64,000 nt of DNA, taken from Bromus sterilis (Eukaryota; Streptophyta; Magnoliopsida; Poales; Poaceae). Shown here piece by piece: positions 37,063 through 47,874 of this stretch (positions are counted from its first letter, which is position 1; each line of letters begins with the position of its first letter). The notes beneath the pieces are model-generated. The model was not told where the DNA came from, searched no databases, and was given only the letters and a program-made list of their open reading frames with translations. Location: assembly GCA_950022295.1 (NCBI GenBank), contig OX465601.1, positions 171,619,501 through 171,683,500 on the forward strand, read 5' to 3'. Made by a program: the position numbers and the translations under genes.

Positions 37063-37383
37063 CAGGTCGGGCCCGAAGCGGGCCACGGTGGCGGATCCAG
37101 GGCCCTGCGGGGGCGGTTCGTCGGTGCTGGCTGTGGAGGAGGCTGGAGGTGATGTGGCACGCTCGTAGCCCTCCGTTTTCAGATCCAACTGCTGGAAATG
37201 GATATAGCTAGGGTGTCGGAGCAGATAGGCTAGTTTGGGGCAGATCTAGGATATTTTCGGAGGGGGTGGCTGCAATTTTGTCTCAGGTAAACCCTAATTG
37301 GTTGGAGGGAAGGGTGGTCTATTTATAGGCTAGGATGTCCGGCAGATGACGAATATACCCCGGTTTCTCTCTCGTGTCCGGTG

Positions 37384-38346
37384 TGTTGACACACGAACAC
37401 GTCACCGTGTACCCTCGACGCCGGTGGTGATGCACCGTAGGTCACGTCGAAGGAGACCCGTCCGGATGCGCAGTACACAAGCACTCCGGCGGGCGCTTTT
37501 GAACACCCGAAACCCCATGCTCCCGGGAAGGACCCCGTCAGGGAGAACAACAGCTATGGGCTGCCCTAGGTCGATTCGATCGCCCCTAGAGCCTCATGGA
37601 TTTGTCGCCCTGCAAGAAGAAGAACGGACGAAGAACAAGAGGAAAAGAACAAGGGAGAGGGATAAAATTAGGGTTTGGAAGTGTAGATGTGTTTGTTCGA
37701 TTGCGTGATGTTTCGATCGGCCGTCACCTCATCTATATATGAGGGGGTTGGGCTTCTCTTGCAAGAAAGCGAGTCCTTTTCGCGTCCAATATGTCGAAAT
37801 CCCGAGAAAAATCGGATTCCACGCGGTCATCCCGGACGGTTCGGACCATAGGCCGAACGGTCCGGATAAATATGGCCAAAACCCGCTTCGGGTCGTAATT
37901 ATCCGGACGGTCTGGTCTCAGCCTGGACGATCCTGCCCAAGGCCGGACGTTCGGGATAATTATCACCGAGACGTCCGAGGTTTAGCCCGGATGGTCCGGA
38001 CTGACTTTTGAGTGTTGCACTGCTTTGGCCGTAACTTCTTCATACGAACTCGAATTTGGACGTTTCAAATATCAAAATTGACCACTTCAACGAGACCAAG
38101 CCGCTCCATGTAGAAGGTTTTTCCATTTGATGATGTCTTGAAGGCCTAATTGGCAAAATAGTGCTTCGAATGCAAGGATATTAGTGCTTCAAACATAGTT
38201 TCATCCTTCGAGATGGAACCAGATGGCGATGGCTCGAACTAAAAAGATGTTCACCTTGACAATACCCAACTTTTTCATATAGAGCACTTCTTCATTTGAG
38301 GCCATCTTGTATATGAATATTGTCATGCCAAAAATTGGTGTCAACA
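37384..38346 (-). repeat. Element E 3' LTR (left in window)
   Basis: Closely matches 52717-53687. It contains repeated short motifs of the type GGTCCGGA / CGGACGGTC around 37835-38010. A TATA-like CTATATATGAG is at about 37732-37742. Confidence 0.85.
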
Positions 38347-38525
38347 CATGCCCCCTGTTTTTCGGCAAAACTTGCGTGCCGAAAAATAATTTGCACCATG
38401 TTTATTCTAAGGACGATGTCAACACTCCATCGGCCATGAATTTTCTAAGGGTGATAATTACTTATCGGCCATGTGCATGCCTAGGATGATGAGTATGTAC
38501 TCTGAAGCCGATTACCACCAATCGG

Positions 38526-40335
38526 TTATAGAGATATGGGTATCAATCTGTTCCTTGTAGCACTAAGGAAATCAAACTCCGATGGATCACGTCCTGATAA
38601 GGAAGTAACATCGAGATGATTCCAATCTATAGACGCATCAGGAGAAGAAACACAAGCCGAGTTGTCTGCATGAATAACTTCCACTTCGTCTTCAACCCAT
38701 TGTATGAAGAATTGGTGCATGGTGGACGACACACATTGATTAGCATGAACCCAATCACGGCCTAATATGACAATATAGTTACCTTGCACCTCGGCGACGA
38801 AGAATGTGGTGGCCAAAGTCTTGCTTCCCACAGTGAGTTTCATACACATTACGCCTTTGGCCTCTGTCTTTTCTTTACCCTCAAATCCATTAAGCACCAT
38901 GTTGGTCTTCATCAATGCATCATCATGTAATCCTAGTCTTTTAAAGACCGTGTAGGGCAAGATTTATCACAGCACCACCATCAACTAGCATCTTTGCAAC
39001 CGGTGATCCATTAATGTGACATTTATGGTATAACGGCTTCAAGTGTTTCACCAGTTCTTTTGGTTTCTCGAAGATGGCATTCTTAGGACCAAAATCCAGC
39101 TGAGCCACATCTCCTTGTTCATCTACAACACGAAATTCAGCAGGTAAGTAATATACCATATTAATATCCATACCTTCCCGAGCCGGCGCAGATTCATAAT
39201 CCTCCATATCATCTTCATCTCCTAAGGTGTATAGCGGACTTAAAGTCTCTTCGGTTGAAGATGTAACAAGTGGCATGGACGATGTAATAGGGACAACATC
39301 ATCCTTTTTTGGTGGTGTAGGTGTTGTTGCAGTTAACGTAGAAGCACTTGTGTCTTCCTTTTGTTTAGGCCTCCATATTTGTTTTGCAGGTACCATGGGC
39401 CGAATTCCATTAATTAATTAGTCCTTTTGCTTCTCCTTTTCTTGCCCCACCTTCTCATGGTTCCTCATACGTTGCAATCTCCTCTTCATGGTCTTAGTTA
39501 AACTGGGAGGACACCACTTAGGTTGATCATATTTTGGATCCCTGTACTTGGCCATGCTTGTGCTAGCCTCGTGATCATTAGTCATGGAACCCTGCTGAGC
39601 AACAATAATGTCATCATTAGAGTTATCCAGGTTATCAACAATCGGCTCTTGGATCTTTTCTGCTTGTCAGATTCTGAAATTTCTGCCCCATTTGACTTAG
39701 CTCGCCACACTTTTTTATTGAATTTGCTCAGAAATCCTTTCGATGGCCGATTATCACCTTGATTAAAATGTCTCTTTGAAGAATAAGAAAACCTCCCATG
39801 AGTGAGACTCTTAGGTGCTTCCCACCCCATATAAAAAGCATAAGGAGCCATTGGCGGCTGCCCCAACCACCGTTAAAGCATCCCATGTAATATGGCGCAT
39901 AGGCAGGTGGTGATGACCCATATAGCCTTGCATAGAGTTGACTTTCTTGCGGAGGTGATCTTGAACGCTTTGAAGTCGATGGCCGATTAGAGCTAGAACC
40001 GTCCACTTGAATGGTATACTTGGATAGCAACATATCAAAAGTTGGCTTGATTCGCTTGCACCTAGCTTCATTCCTTTTCCCCTTGCCAACTTCTAAATTC
40101 TTGGGTCTGACAAATTTAACATGAGCATCTTCTTGTACTTGTGGTAGCCCCCCGAGCATATGATTTTTGATGGTGATCTTTATTACTTCCTTGCCACCGG
40201 GTTGCTTATCAAGCACAACCTGTCTTCCCAAGACCTTGCCACCTTCCTCGCTTTTCCTATATTCACCAATAACGACATTATCTCTATTAGCAAATTCGTC
40301 TATGTTAGGCCGAATTAACATCTTCCTTCCTTCCA
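38526..40335 (-). pseudogene. Element E Gag C-terminal part and aspartic protease
   Basis: Reading right to left, the first part (RPNIDEFANRD, VVLDKQPGGKEVIKI, RPSTSKRSRSPP) continues E's Gag after the H insertion, with a frameshift near 39870. It is followed by a proline/threonine-rich linker. The protease begins KCHINGSPVAKMLVDGGAV; DGGA replaces DSGA, which is common in Tat-type elements. After a frameshift near 38950 it continues MPYTVFKRLGLHDDAL and VILGRDWVHANQC. The coding region ends at 38526 and the PPT follows within 180 bases, leaving no room for RT or integrase. Its role would be Gag maturation only. Confidence 0.75.
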
Positions 40336-40914
40336 AGTCTATCCTGGGGTTAACACAGTAGTTGTCCGAGTCATCGAACTTGTAGTGAGGCCTTTGCTGC
40401 GAGGTGGTATCAAGGAGAGAGTCGACATAGACACGGTACTCCGCGATTTACCCAGGTTTCGTCCCCTCTTTGTTCTCGAGGTAAAGACCTACTCCTGCTT
40501 CTTATTATTGAGAGGGTTTCCGGCTCGTCGAAAGGACTAGTCGGCTTGTGGATTACAAGGGTTTTCCAGCTCGTAACTAGCGTCTCGGGGAGTCTAGGTT
40601 ACGATTCGTGCGTTGGTGGTTGTGTGTTGAATTGAGAGTAGATTCTGGCGCCCCGAACCCTCGGCTTATAAAGGTGCCGGGTCCAGGAGTCCATGGATCC
40701 GATTCCTACTTGAGGTGGAATCCTATTCTATTTCTACTTTACAAATACGCTACGCGCTATACAAGGTAAGTAGAATTCCTACTTGGGCTTCAAACTTGTC
40801 TCCTTGGCGCGTCTTCCTCTGGGCCGGGTCTTGTCTTCGTGGGCCTTCACGTATAAGCCGGTCCAGAGAGTTGCGATCTAATTCCGGGTTAATGGCTTGA
40901 TCCATCCCCCCGAC
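40336..40914 (-). repeat. Element H 3' LTR (left in window)
   Basis: Pairs with 50314-50900. The outer end reads TATCCTGGGG where the other copy has TGTCGTGGGG, so the terminal TG has mutated. The inner end is CCCCCGACA at 40914, followed by the PPT on the opposite strand. Confidence 0.88.
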
Positions 40915-41016
40915 ATTAGCCCCCAGGATTGGTATGATGCTTTAGTCTTCATGGCAATCTTCAGTTGCTTGGTTGATCTTCATAGAGCCGTCTCTTATGG
41001 GTAAACCGACTCATGT

Positions 41017-41150
41017 CTTTGTGTCTTCAAGGTTCTGACGCTGGCTTGTGCTTCAAGGAGCTAACGTCGACTTGTGCTTGAAGGAGCTGACACTGACTTG
41101 TGCTTCAAGGAGCCATTGCCGACTTGCGTTTCAGAAAATCTGACGCCGGC
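41017..41150 (+). repeat. 26-bp tandem repeat, about five copies, element H
   Basis: The unit CTTGTGCTTCAAGGAGCTAA with its neighbours recurs with starts at 41045, 41071, 41097 and 41123, exactly 26 bp apart, with a weaker copy before. It lies between the H 3' LTR and the promoter of the antisense gene. Confidence 0.85.
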
Positions 41151-41354
41151 TAATGTATCATCTTTGGAATATTTCTCTAAGTCCTTTGGTTCGAACTTTG
41201 AGTCAACAGAGGCTGTCGCAGAATTTATTGATGTTCTGCCTGAAGCGTCACCATGAATGCGTGGTGAAAATCAAAGAGTCGCCATGAATGTTGCCTACCA
41301 TAGGTAATCTGCCCATGCTTTTATGACATTGATTAACCACTTCCTTCCTCTCTG

Positions 41355-41362
41355 TATAAATA
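41355..41362 (+). promoter_or_regulatory. TATA box of the antisense gene in H
   Basis: TATAAATA lies 73-80 bases before the ATG at 41435 and is followed by a pyrimidine-rich leader (TTCTTCTTTCTCTTCATC), as in short plant 5' UTRs. It reads opposite to H's own transcription. Confidence 0.6.
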
Positions 41363-41434
41363 GTAATTCGTTGAGAGTGATTTCTTCACACTCTGTTCTT
41401 CTTTCTCTTCATCTTCCATCTGCCTCTTTCTGCC

Positions 41435-42019
41435 ATGGCTCCCAAACGCGACATGAATGCCATGGCCTCTGTTCCCAGCTCTAATGTTGGCTCCCATGGC
41501 AGTCGAGGCCGTGGCTGAGGACGCGACAGAGGTCGTGGTAGAGGCAGGAGCAGAGGAAGAGGTGGGCGTACCTCTCACCTAGCCAATAGCCCTGATACTT
41601 CTCCTCCTTCTTCTCCCGAAAGGGTTGACTTTAAGGTGGAGATCATCTCGGCTAATCGTCGCTGGGTGAGGCTCCATGATTCCTTTGCCAAGGTCATGGT
41701 GGCTTCCCGGCCCTCAGGGCTATGGCTTCGTTCAGAAGGCTTCCCTCATGGGCCAATTTGGGTAGCCGTTGATTTTTCTGAAAACAACACCATGTACCTA
41801 GAAAAAGGTTGGAAAACCTTCCTTTGTTCCAGGAATATTTCAGAAGGAAGGACCATCATTTTTTCCTATGATGGGGATGAGACCCTTTGGTCGAAGTTCT
41901 TTGATGGTGATGGTGATCGACTCGACTGCTGCTTCGAGAGTGCTAGTAGCAGTGACGAAGATTTCTACGAAGAAGCTGAAGAAGCCACCATCAAGGTTGA
42001 ATCTGAAGATGACGACTGA
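41435..42019 (+). pseudogene. Antisense ORF in H: RG-rich N-terminus, B3-like domain, acidic tail
   Basis: From ATG 41435 one frame runs 195 codons to TGA at 42017-42019, broken once by TGA at 41516-41518, where CGA (Arg in an RG run) is expected. Residues 20-50 are RG-rich (RGRGRGRSRGRGG), a nucleic-acid-binding type. From about residue 70 the sequence fits a plant B3 DNA-binding domain: RLHDSFAKVMV, GPIWVAVDF, YLEKGWKTFLCSRNISEG, TIIFSYDGDE, FFDGDGD. The last about 25 residues are acidic (SSSDEDFYEEAEE). The part after the stop is open for 127 codons from an internal Met at 41636. It is antisense to H's pol and lies between integrase and the 3' LTR, with its own TATA box and poly(A) signals. 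Extra antisense ORFs are known in this position in Tat elements such as maize Grande; the B3 assignment is mine, by motif only. Confidence 0.6.
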
Positions 42020-42194
42020 AGCCTCTGTAGTTTTAGGACAGTACTGCCTCTCGATGTTGACCGACGGGCAGTAGAACATGTTGCTCAGCTTGTGGAAGTA
42101 GCGCATACCGACCTTGCCGAAGTAACCGGCTTATGTATCTTCTTTCCCAGTACTAGCTATCTTGTAATATTCCGTTTTATGAGACCAGAATTTC

Positions 42195-42339
42195 AATAAG
42201 AAATATTCTTAAGTTTTTCTTTTCGACTTTGTAGTGCTCTAGTTAGTCGGCATAGCATGTTGCCGGCTCTTGTCTTTTGTTTTTCTTCTGATGTGAGACT
42301 TTTTTAGTCTAATGAATGAAATCTTTGTTTCCCAATAAA
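42195..42339 (+). terminator. Possible poly(A) signals of the antisense gene
   Basis: AATAAG at 42195-42200 and AATAAA at 42334-42339, both in T-rich surroundings 180-320 bases after the stop, are placed as plant 3' UTR signals would be. Confidence 0.4.
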
Positions 42340-42520
42340 TCTTGTAAGTAAAATTTTGTTTCTTTTTATTTGTGTATGAGACTTGCTTATTGGATAAGAG
42401 GTGTAGCCCCCTGAGTTGGTTGAAACAAAATGTTGTGCTGACTCATAAATAAGTTGCAAGTGTTGTTTCCCAAGACTAGATAGGAATTTATACCGAGTTT
42501 GTGCAGAGAGCTTCTAGGTA

Positions 42521-42990
42521 TAGTCCCCATGAATTGGTATGAGTTGTTTGTGAAGTCATGCTATGTCATAGAAGAAGATTTTCGATCTTTTAGTCCTATG
42601 AATCGACATGTGTATGTTGGATTATTGCCGAATCACAGTGAATTTTGTTTCAAATTGTAGTCCCCATGAGTTGGTATGCATGTATTGGCGCATTACCGAG
42701 TCACATAAATACTTTTTGAAGTTATAGTCCCCATGAGTCGGTATGCGTGTCTTGACGCATTACCGCATCACATAGATAATTTTTTCGAGCTATAGTCCCT
42801 ATTAGTCGGTATGTGTGTATTGACGCATGACTGAGTCACATAAAGACGTTTTCAAATTGTAATCCCTATGAGTCGGCATGTGTGTCTTGACACATAGCCG
42901 CATCACATAGAGAAATTTGTGAGTTGTAGTCCCCATGAGTCGGCATTTGTGTTTTGACACATTGCCGAGTCACTTAGGTTTGAACTATCG
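42521..42990 (+). repeat. 67-bp tandem repeat, about seven copies, element H
   Basis: Units begin TAGTCCCCATGAGTCGG and contain TTGACGCATTRCCG and CACATA. Starts at 42521, 42590, 42658, 42725, 42793, 42860 and 42927 give spacings of 67-69 bp. The first two copies are more diverged. Confidence 0.88.
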
Positions 42991-43659
42991 TGCAAGGATT
43001 TTGTGTATATGCCAAGAAAAAACATGCTTATGATTATGTATCCAAAAAAGTTAATTCATGAATTGCTCGAAGTAGCCGGCTCTGTATTCATTTGGTCCTC
43101 ATCTTCTCTCGTTTGAGAAGAATTTGGGTTATCCTTGAGTCGAAACTTCTCTGTATGCCGTCTCACATTGATCAGCGTTTCTCCGTTTGCGTCAAAAACT
43201 TCTTGGAAATTTTCTAGCTGGATTTCGCGCGTTTAGATCGTATGAGCATCGAACATACAGGCAGTTAGGAGGCGTGGAGTGCCACATGTATAAGCCGAGG
43301 TTTCTTGGGTGAAGGCTCGATGGGTATAGTCGAGCCCCCAAGATTTCTCTGAATTCGAGCTTTGTACATGTAATTTTCACATATGTGCCGAGACTTCTCA
43401 GTTAGAGGATGATGAGCTGTCATCAAGCTCTCCTGAACTTTCTCTGAATGAAACACATAAGTGCTCAGATTGCAAGTTGGAGGTTGATCAAGCCCCCAGG
43501 TTTCTGAGAATTTCGTAAATGCAAAATATGATATGTATGATGCAGACAGAAAAAATAAATGTATCCAATGCTTATGATGATGTTGAATTTAAAAGTATTT
43601 GTTATGATTAAAGCCGGTTTTTTGTGTGGCATTGTAGCCGGTTGCGAAGAAGAGTCGAC

Positions 43660-43945
43660 TTTTAATGGCGAGAGCCAGTGCGATGAAAATCGACTTTTAG
43701 GTGTGTGGCCGGAGACGGTGCGATGGAGTTCGACTTTTAGGTGTATGGCCGGATCCGGTGCGATGAAGATCGACTTTTGGGTGTGTGGACGGAGCCGTTG
43801 CGATGAAGATTGACTTTTGTAGACTTATAAGGCATTTCAAGCCGGTGCGATGAAAATCGACTTAGAAAATTTGTATAAGGCAAAGAAGCCGGTATGATTA
43901 TGATCGACCTTTATATTTTATTGGGAGAAAGCCGGTGCGACATGA
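43660..43945 (+). repeat. 40-bp tandem repeat, four regular and several degenerate copies, element H
   Basis: CGATGAAAATCGACTTTTAG recurs at 43681, 43721, 43761 and 43801, exactly 40 bp apart, with degenerate copies at about 43848 and further right. The array lies just after integrase in H's direction. Confidence 0.88.
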
Positions 43946-43986
43946 GTCGTCTTACAACCTTGAGAAAAATGGCATTCCTTTTCTAC

Positions 43987-44902
43987 CTAAGTAGAATACA
44001 GACGGAGTTGTGCGATGTTCCACGGCCTGAGGGTCTCTTGCATAAAGGTGCGTGTTTTCTCCTTTTCTTGCATATCAACTAGGTAGTAGGATCCATTGTG
44101 GTTCTTGCTGACCACAAAGGGTCCTTCCCATGGAGAAGATAACTTGTGCATTCCGTCTTTTTCTTGTATGAGTCGTAGCACCAAGTCGCCTTCCTGGAAA
44201 GTCCGGGTCTTGATTCTACGGCTATGGTAGCGTCGTAGGTCTTGCTGGTAGATCGCCAACTTTGCTGCTGCTAGCTCTCGTTCTTCGTCGAGAGCATCTA
44301 GAGCGTCTTTCCTTGCTTTCTCATTGTCAGCTCTACATATGCTGCCACTCTAGGTGAGTCGTGACGTATGTTACTTGGGAGAACGGCTTCTGCTCCATAG
44401 ACCAGGAAGAAAGGCGTGTAGCCGGTTGACCTGTTAGGAGTTGTCCGTATGCTCCATATTACTGAGGGTCGTTCCTCCTCCCAACTGCCTGGTATTCTCT
44501 CTAGGGGAACGCGAAGTCGGGGTTTGATGCCACGAAGCAACTCTTGGTTGGCTCTCTCGGCTTTTCCATTGGAATGAGGATGGGCGACTGATGCAAGATC
44601 AAGTCGGATGTGCTCTCTCTAGAAGAATCGTTGCATAACCCCTTTGACAAATTACTCCCATTATCAGTGATGATGCTATGGGGGTAGCCGAATCTATATA
44701 TTATCTTTTCCAAGAATTTCAGTGCCGTCTCAGCATCACACTTGCTAACCGGCTCTGCTTCCACCCACTTGGTGAATTTATCAACAGCCACAGGGAGATG
44801 GGTATTGTTGTTAGGGGATCTTTTGAAAGGTCCCACCATATAAAGTACCCACATTGCAAAGGGCCAAGTGATAGGAATCATCCTGAGTTCTTGAGCCGGC
44901 AC
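43987..44902 (-). pseudogene. Element H integrase core and C-terminal part
   Basis: The core begins near VLYMVGPFKRS; Tat integrases normally have D where this has Y, so the first catalytic Asp seems lost. VDKFTKWVEAEPVS and the second catalytic region ITDNGSNL follow. The third catalytic residue lies in a frameshifted stretch near 44580-44640. The frame is recovered at LLRGIKPRLRVPLERIPGSWEEE and YTPFFLVYGAEAVLPS, then breaks again near 44300. The C-terminal piece (44259-43987) has ARAFQ-like KTRTFQEGDLVLR and the GPF motif WEGPFVVS. Integrase would insert the cDNA; this copy cannot. Confidence 0.8.
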
Positions 44903-46300
44903 GTGATCTTGCTTTGCATAGCGCTGGCATCCATCGCACTTCTTAACGATATCTTCTGCATCCGCATGCGCCGTATGCCAGTAGAAGCCGTGTCTGTAGG
45001 CTTTGGCGACAAGTGACGAGAGCTGGCATGGTGTTCACAATCACCAGAGTGTATTTTATTGAGGATGGCTCTTCCTTCTTCTGGTGAAACACATATTTGA
45101 AATACATATGTGGGACTCCGCCTGTGTAAGTCGCCATTGATGATGGTGAAGGACTTGCTTCTCCTGATGATTTTCCAGGCCATGAGTTCATTAGCCAGTA
45201 ATGGTCCCCGGGTCATGTAGTCCATATATGGTACAACCCAATCTGGGGTGGCGTGTATTGCTGCAACCAGAGCCGGCCCTGGGTCTGGTTCTGCTATATC
45301 TTGCTCTATTGGTGACTGCACAGACGACTTTGTCAAGATATCAATGAACACGTTTGGAGGAACCGGCTTGCACTGAGAGCCGACTCTGGATAAGACGTCA
45401 GCTACTTCGTTTTGCCAGCGGTCCACGTGCACGACTTGATAATCAACGAGAAAGCCGGCCTGTCTGTCTACCTCTGGGCGGTAAGCCGCCATCATGGGAT
45501 CCTTCGAGTCCCATTTAAATGACACTTGTTGGGAGACAAGATCCGAGTCGCTGTAGCATTGGATTTGGCTTATGCCCATCTCGCGAGCTAGCCTTAGCCC
45601 ATGGAGTAGGCCTTCATATTATGTTGCATTGTTGGTGCAGATGAATTGTAACTGCAGAACATAGCATAAATTTTCTGCTGTGGGGGAGGGGAGTACCACG
45701 CCGGCTCCTGACCCTTGCAACTGTCGACTTCCATCAAAGTGCATCGTCCAATACTTGGTCACCGGCTTATCTTGGGGTGCCTGGATTTCTGTCGAGTAAT
45801 TGATGAAGTTGGCCAGCGCTTGAGACGTGATGGCGGTGCGCGGCTCGTATTTGATATGGTAAGCCCCCAACTCTATAGCCCACTTTTCAATCCTTCCCGT
45901 GGACTCCCGGTTTTGGATGATATCTGCAAGTGGCGACGAGCTGACCACGGTTATGGGGTGCTCATGGAATTAATGCTTGAGCTTCCGGCTTGCCATGAAC
46001 ACACCAAGAACCAGCTTCTGCCAATGAGGGTAGTGCTGCTTTGATAAAGTTAGCGCCTCACTGACATAATAAACCATACTTTGCAGGGGGTATTCCTTTC
46101 CGGCTTCCATTCGCTCCACCACAACTACGGCACTGACATCACGGTTCTTAGCCGGGATATAGAGTAGCATAGGTTCCTTTGGCTTGGGAGCCGCCAGGAT
46201 TGGGGCCTGGGTCAGTTGTTTCTTGAGTGATTCCAGAGCTTCATCAGCTTCATTGTCCCAAACGAAGTTGTCCGACTTTCGCAAGAGTCGGTACATGGGT
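44903..46300 (-). pseudogene. Element H RNase H, second RNase H and integrase zinc-binding region
   Basis: The first RNase H follows RT (LLRKSDNFVWDNEADEAL ... YPLQSMVYYVSEAL), with a stop near 45968. A second RNase H begins YWTMHFDGSRQLQGSGAGVVL, continues through TNNAT (stop) YEGLLHGLRLARE and CYSDSDLVSQQV, and ends near QNEVADVLSRVGSQ. This extra, archaeal-type RNase H is diagnostic of the Tat lineage. The integrase zinc-binding region (NKIHSGDCEHHASSRHL) follows, with a frameshift near 44960. Two or three stops and the frameshift make it inactive. Confidence 0.8.
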
Positions 46301-47119
46301 ACATGTTTTGCCGGGTCGACTGATGAACCGGCTCATGGCGGCTACGCATCCTGTGATCCGTTGAACTCCTTTGATTGACGCCGGCTTCTGTAGGGTCATG
46401 ATAGCTTTGATCTTTTTCGGGTTTGCCTCAATGCCTCCCTCAGATACTATGTATCCCAGGAGCTTGCCAACAGGGACCCCAAAGGTACACTTGGCCGGGT
46501 TCAACTTCATCTGGTATGTGTGCAGGTTATTGAAAGTCTCCTGCAAGTCGCTGATGAGTGAGTCGACTAGCTGTGATTTGATCACAATGTCGTCTACATA
46601 AGCGTGCATGTTGCATCCAATCTGCTCTTTGAGGCAGTTTTGCACTGTTCGTTGATAGGTGGCTCCTGCATTCTTTAAGCCGAAAGGCATTAAAGTATAG
46701 AAAAAAATGCCAAAGGGTGTGATGAAGGCCGTCTTCTCTTGGTCCTCAATGGCCATCTTGATTTGATGGTAGCCAGGGTAGGCGTCAAGGAAGCACAAAA
46801 GCTCACATCTTGCAGTTGAGTCTATGATCTGGTCGATACGAGGTAGCACAAAGGGATCCTTTGGGCATGCCTTGTTTAAGTCGGTGTAGTGGATGCACAT
46901 GCTCCAAGTCCCGTTCTTTTTCAAGACGAGGATTGGGTTTGCAAGCCACTCTGGATAGAACACTTCCATGATAAACCCGACAGCTAGGAGCCGAGCTATC
47001 TCTTCCCCAATGGTGTTCCTCCTTTCATCATTGAATCGATGAAGGAATTGTTTGACCGGCTTTAGTCTTGGGTCTGTATTTAGGTGGTGTTCAGCGAGTT
47101 CCCTTGGGACACCCAACAT
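46250..47119 (-). pseudogene. Element H reverse transcriptase
   Basis: An open stretch of 289 codons covers most of RT. Visible segments are VKQFLHRFNDERRNTIGEEI, FIMEVFYPEWLANPILVLKK, CIHYTDLNKACPKDPF, CFLDAYPGYHQIKM and MPFGLKNAGATYQ, and the catalytic YVDD at 46600-46589 (- strand). FLLGYIVSEGGIEANP-like sequence follows in the connection region. It is the best preserved H domain. Upstream (to about 47524) the frame lies in a neighbouring ORF and is broken by a stop near 47180. Confidence 0.88.
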
Positions 47120-47182
47120 GTCAGAAGGTTTCCATGCAAAGATGTCTCGATTCTCATGGAGGAACTCGATGAGCGTGATTTC

Positions 47183-47870
47183 CTATTTGTCAGACAACCC
47201 GGCCCCGATAATGAACTGTTGCGTAGCATCACCGGGGAAGAAGTCAACTTTCTTTGTGTCTTCAGCTAGTTGGAACCTGGGGTTGTTATCAGGAGTTGGT
47301 TTCTTAAAGACTGTGGTGTCTGTCGGGTCCACTTTCTCTTTGTATGTTGTTAGATATTCTTTGACACATTTTGAGTTAGCAATCTTGACGTGCTGCTGGT
47401 CACACTCTGTTGCCCTGGACCAGCTTCCTTCCACAGTTATTGGGCCATAAGGACCCGACATTTTGAGCTTTAAGTAAACATAAAACGGTCGTGCCATGAA
47501 CCTAGCATAAGCCGACCGGCCCAAGATGGCATGATATGGGCTCTCAAGATCGACTACCTCAAAGGGTATGATCTCAGAGAAAAAAATTTCTGCGTTTCAA
47601 AGGTCGTCTCTAGGTAGATCTTGCATATTGGTCTTGCCGACTTTCCTGGGACGATTCCATGGAAGACAGTCTGGGAATGTTGCAGTTGCTTCTGAGTTAG
47701 CCCCATCCCGAGGAAGGTATCATAGTGCAAAATGTTGATGTTGTTGCCTCCATCCATGATCACTTTATCAAGTGTATATCCTCCGACTTGTGGAGAAACT
47801 ACCAGAGCCAGTGCCCCCGGGTTATCTACCTCTAGGGGATGATCATCTCTTGTCCAGGTGATTAGTTGTT
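47183..47870 (-). pseudogene. Element H protease region
   Basis: The protease active site reads KVIMDGGNNINILHYDTF (near 47763), with DGG as in other Tat elements. It continues LGMGLTQKQLQHSQTVFHG and is followed, after a frameshift near 47555, by AYARFMARPFYVYLKLKMSG and DFFPGDATQQFIIGAGLSDK. The region links Gag to RT and would process the polyprotein. Confidence 0.75.
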
Positions 47871-47874
47871 CTGA

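Noticed and set aside
42400..43945. Tandem repeats considered as a CRISPR array
   Set aside because: Units are contiguous with no unique spacers, and the sequence is a plant retrotransposon.
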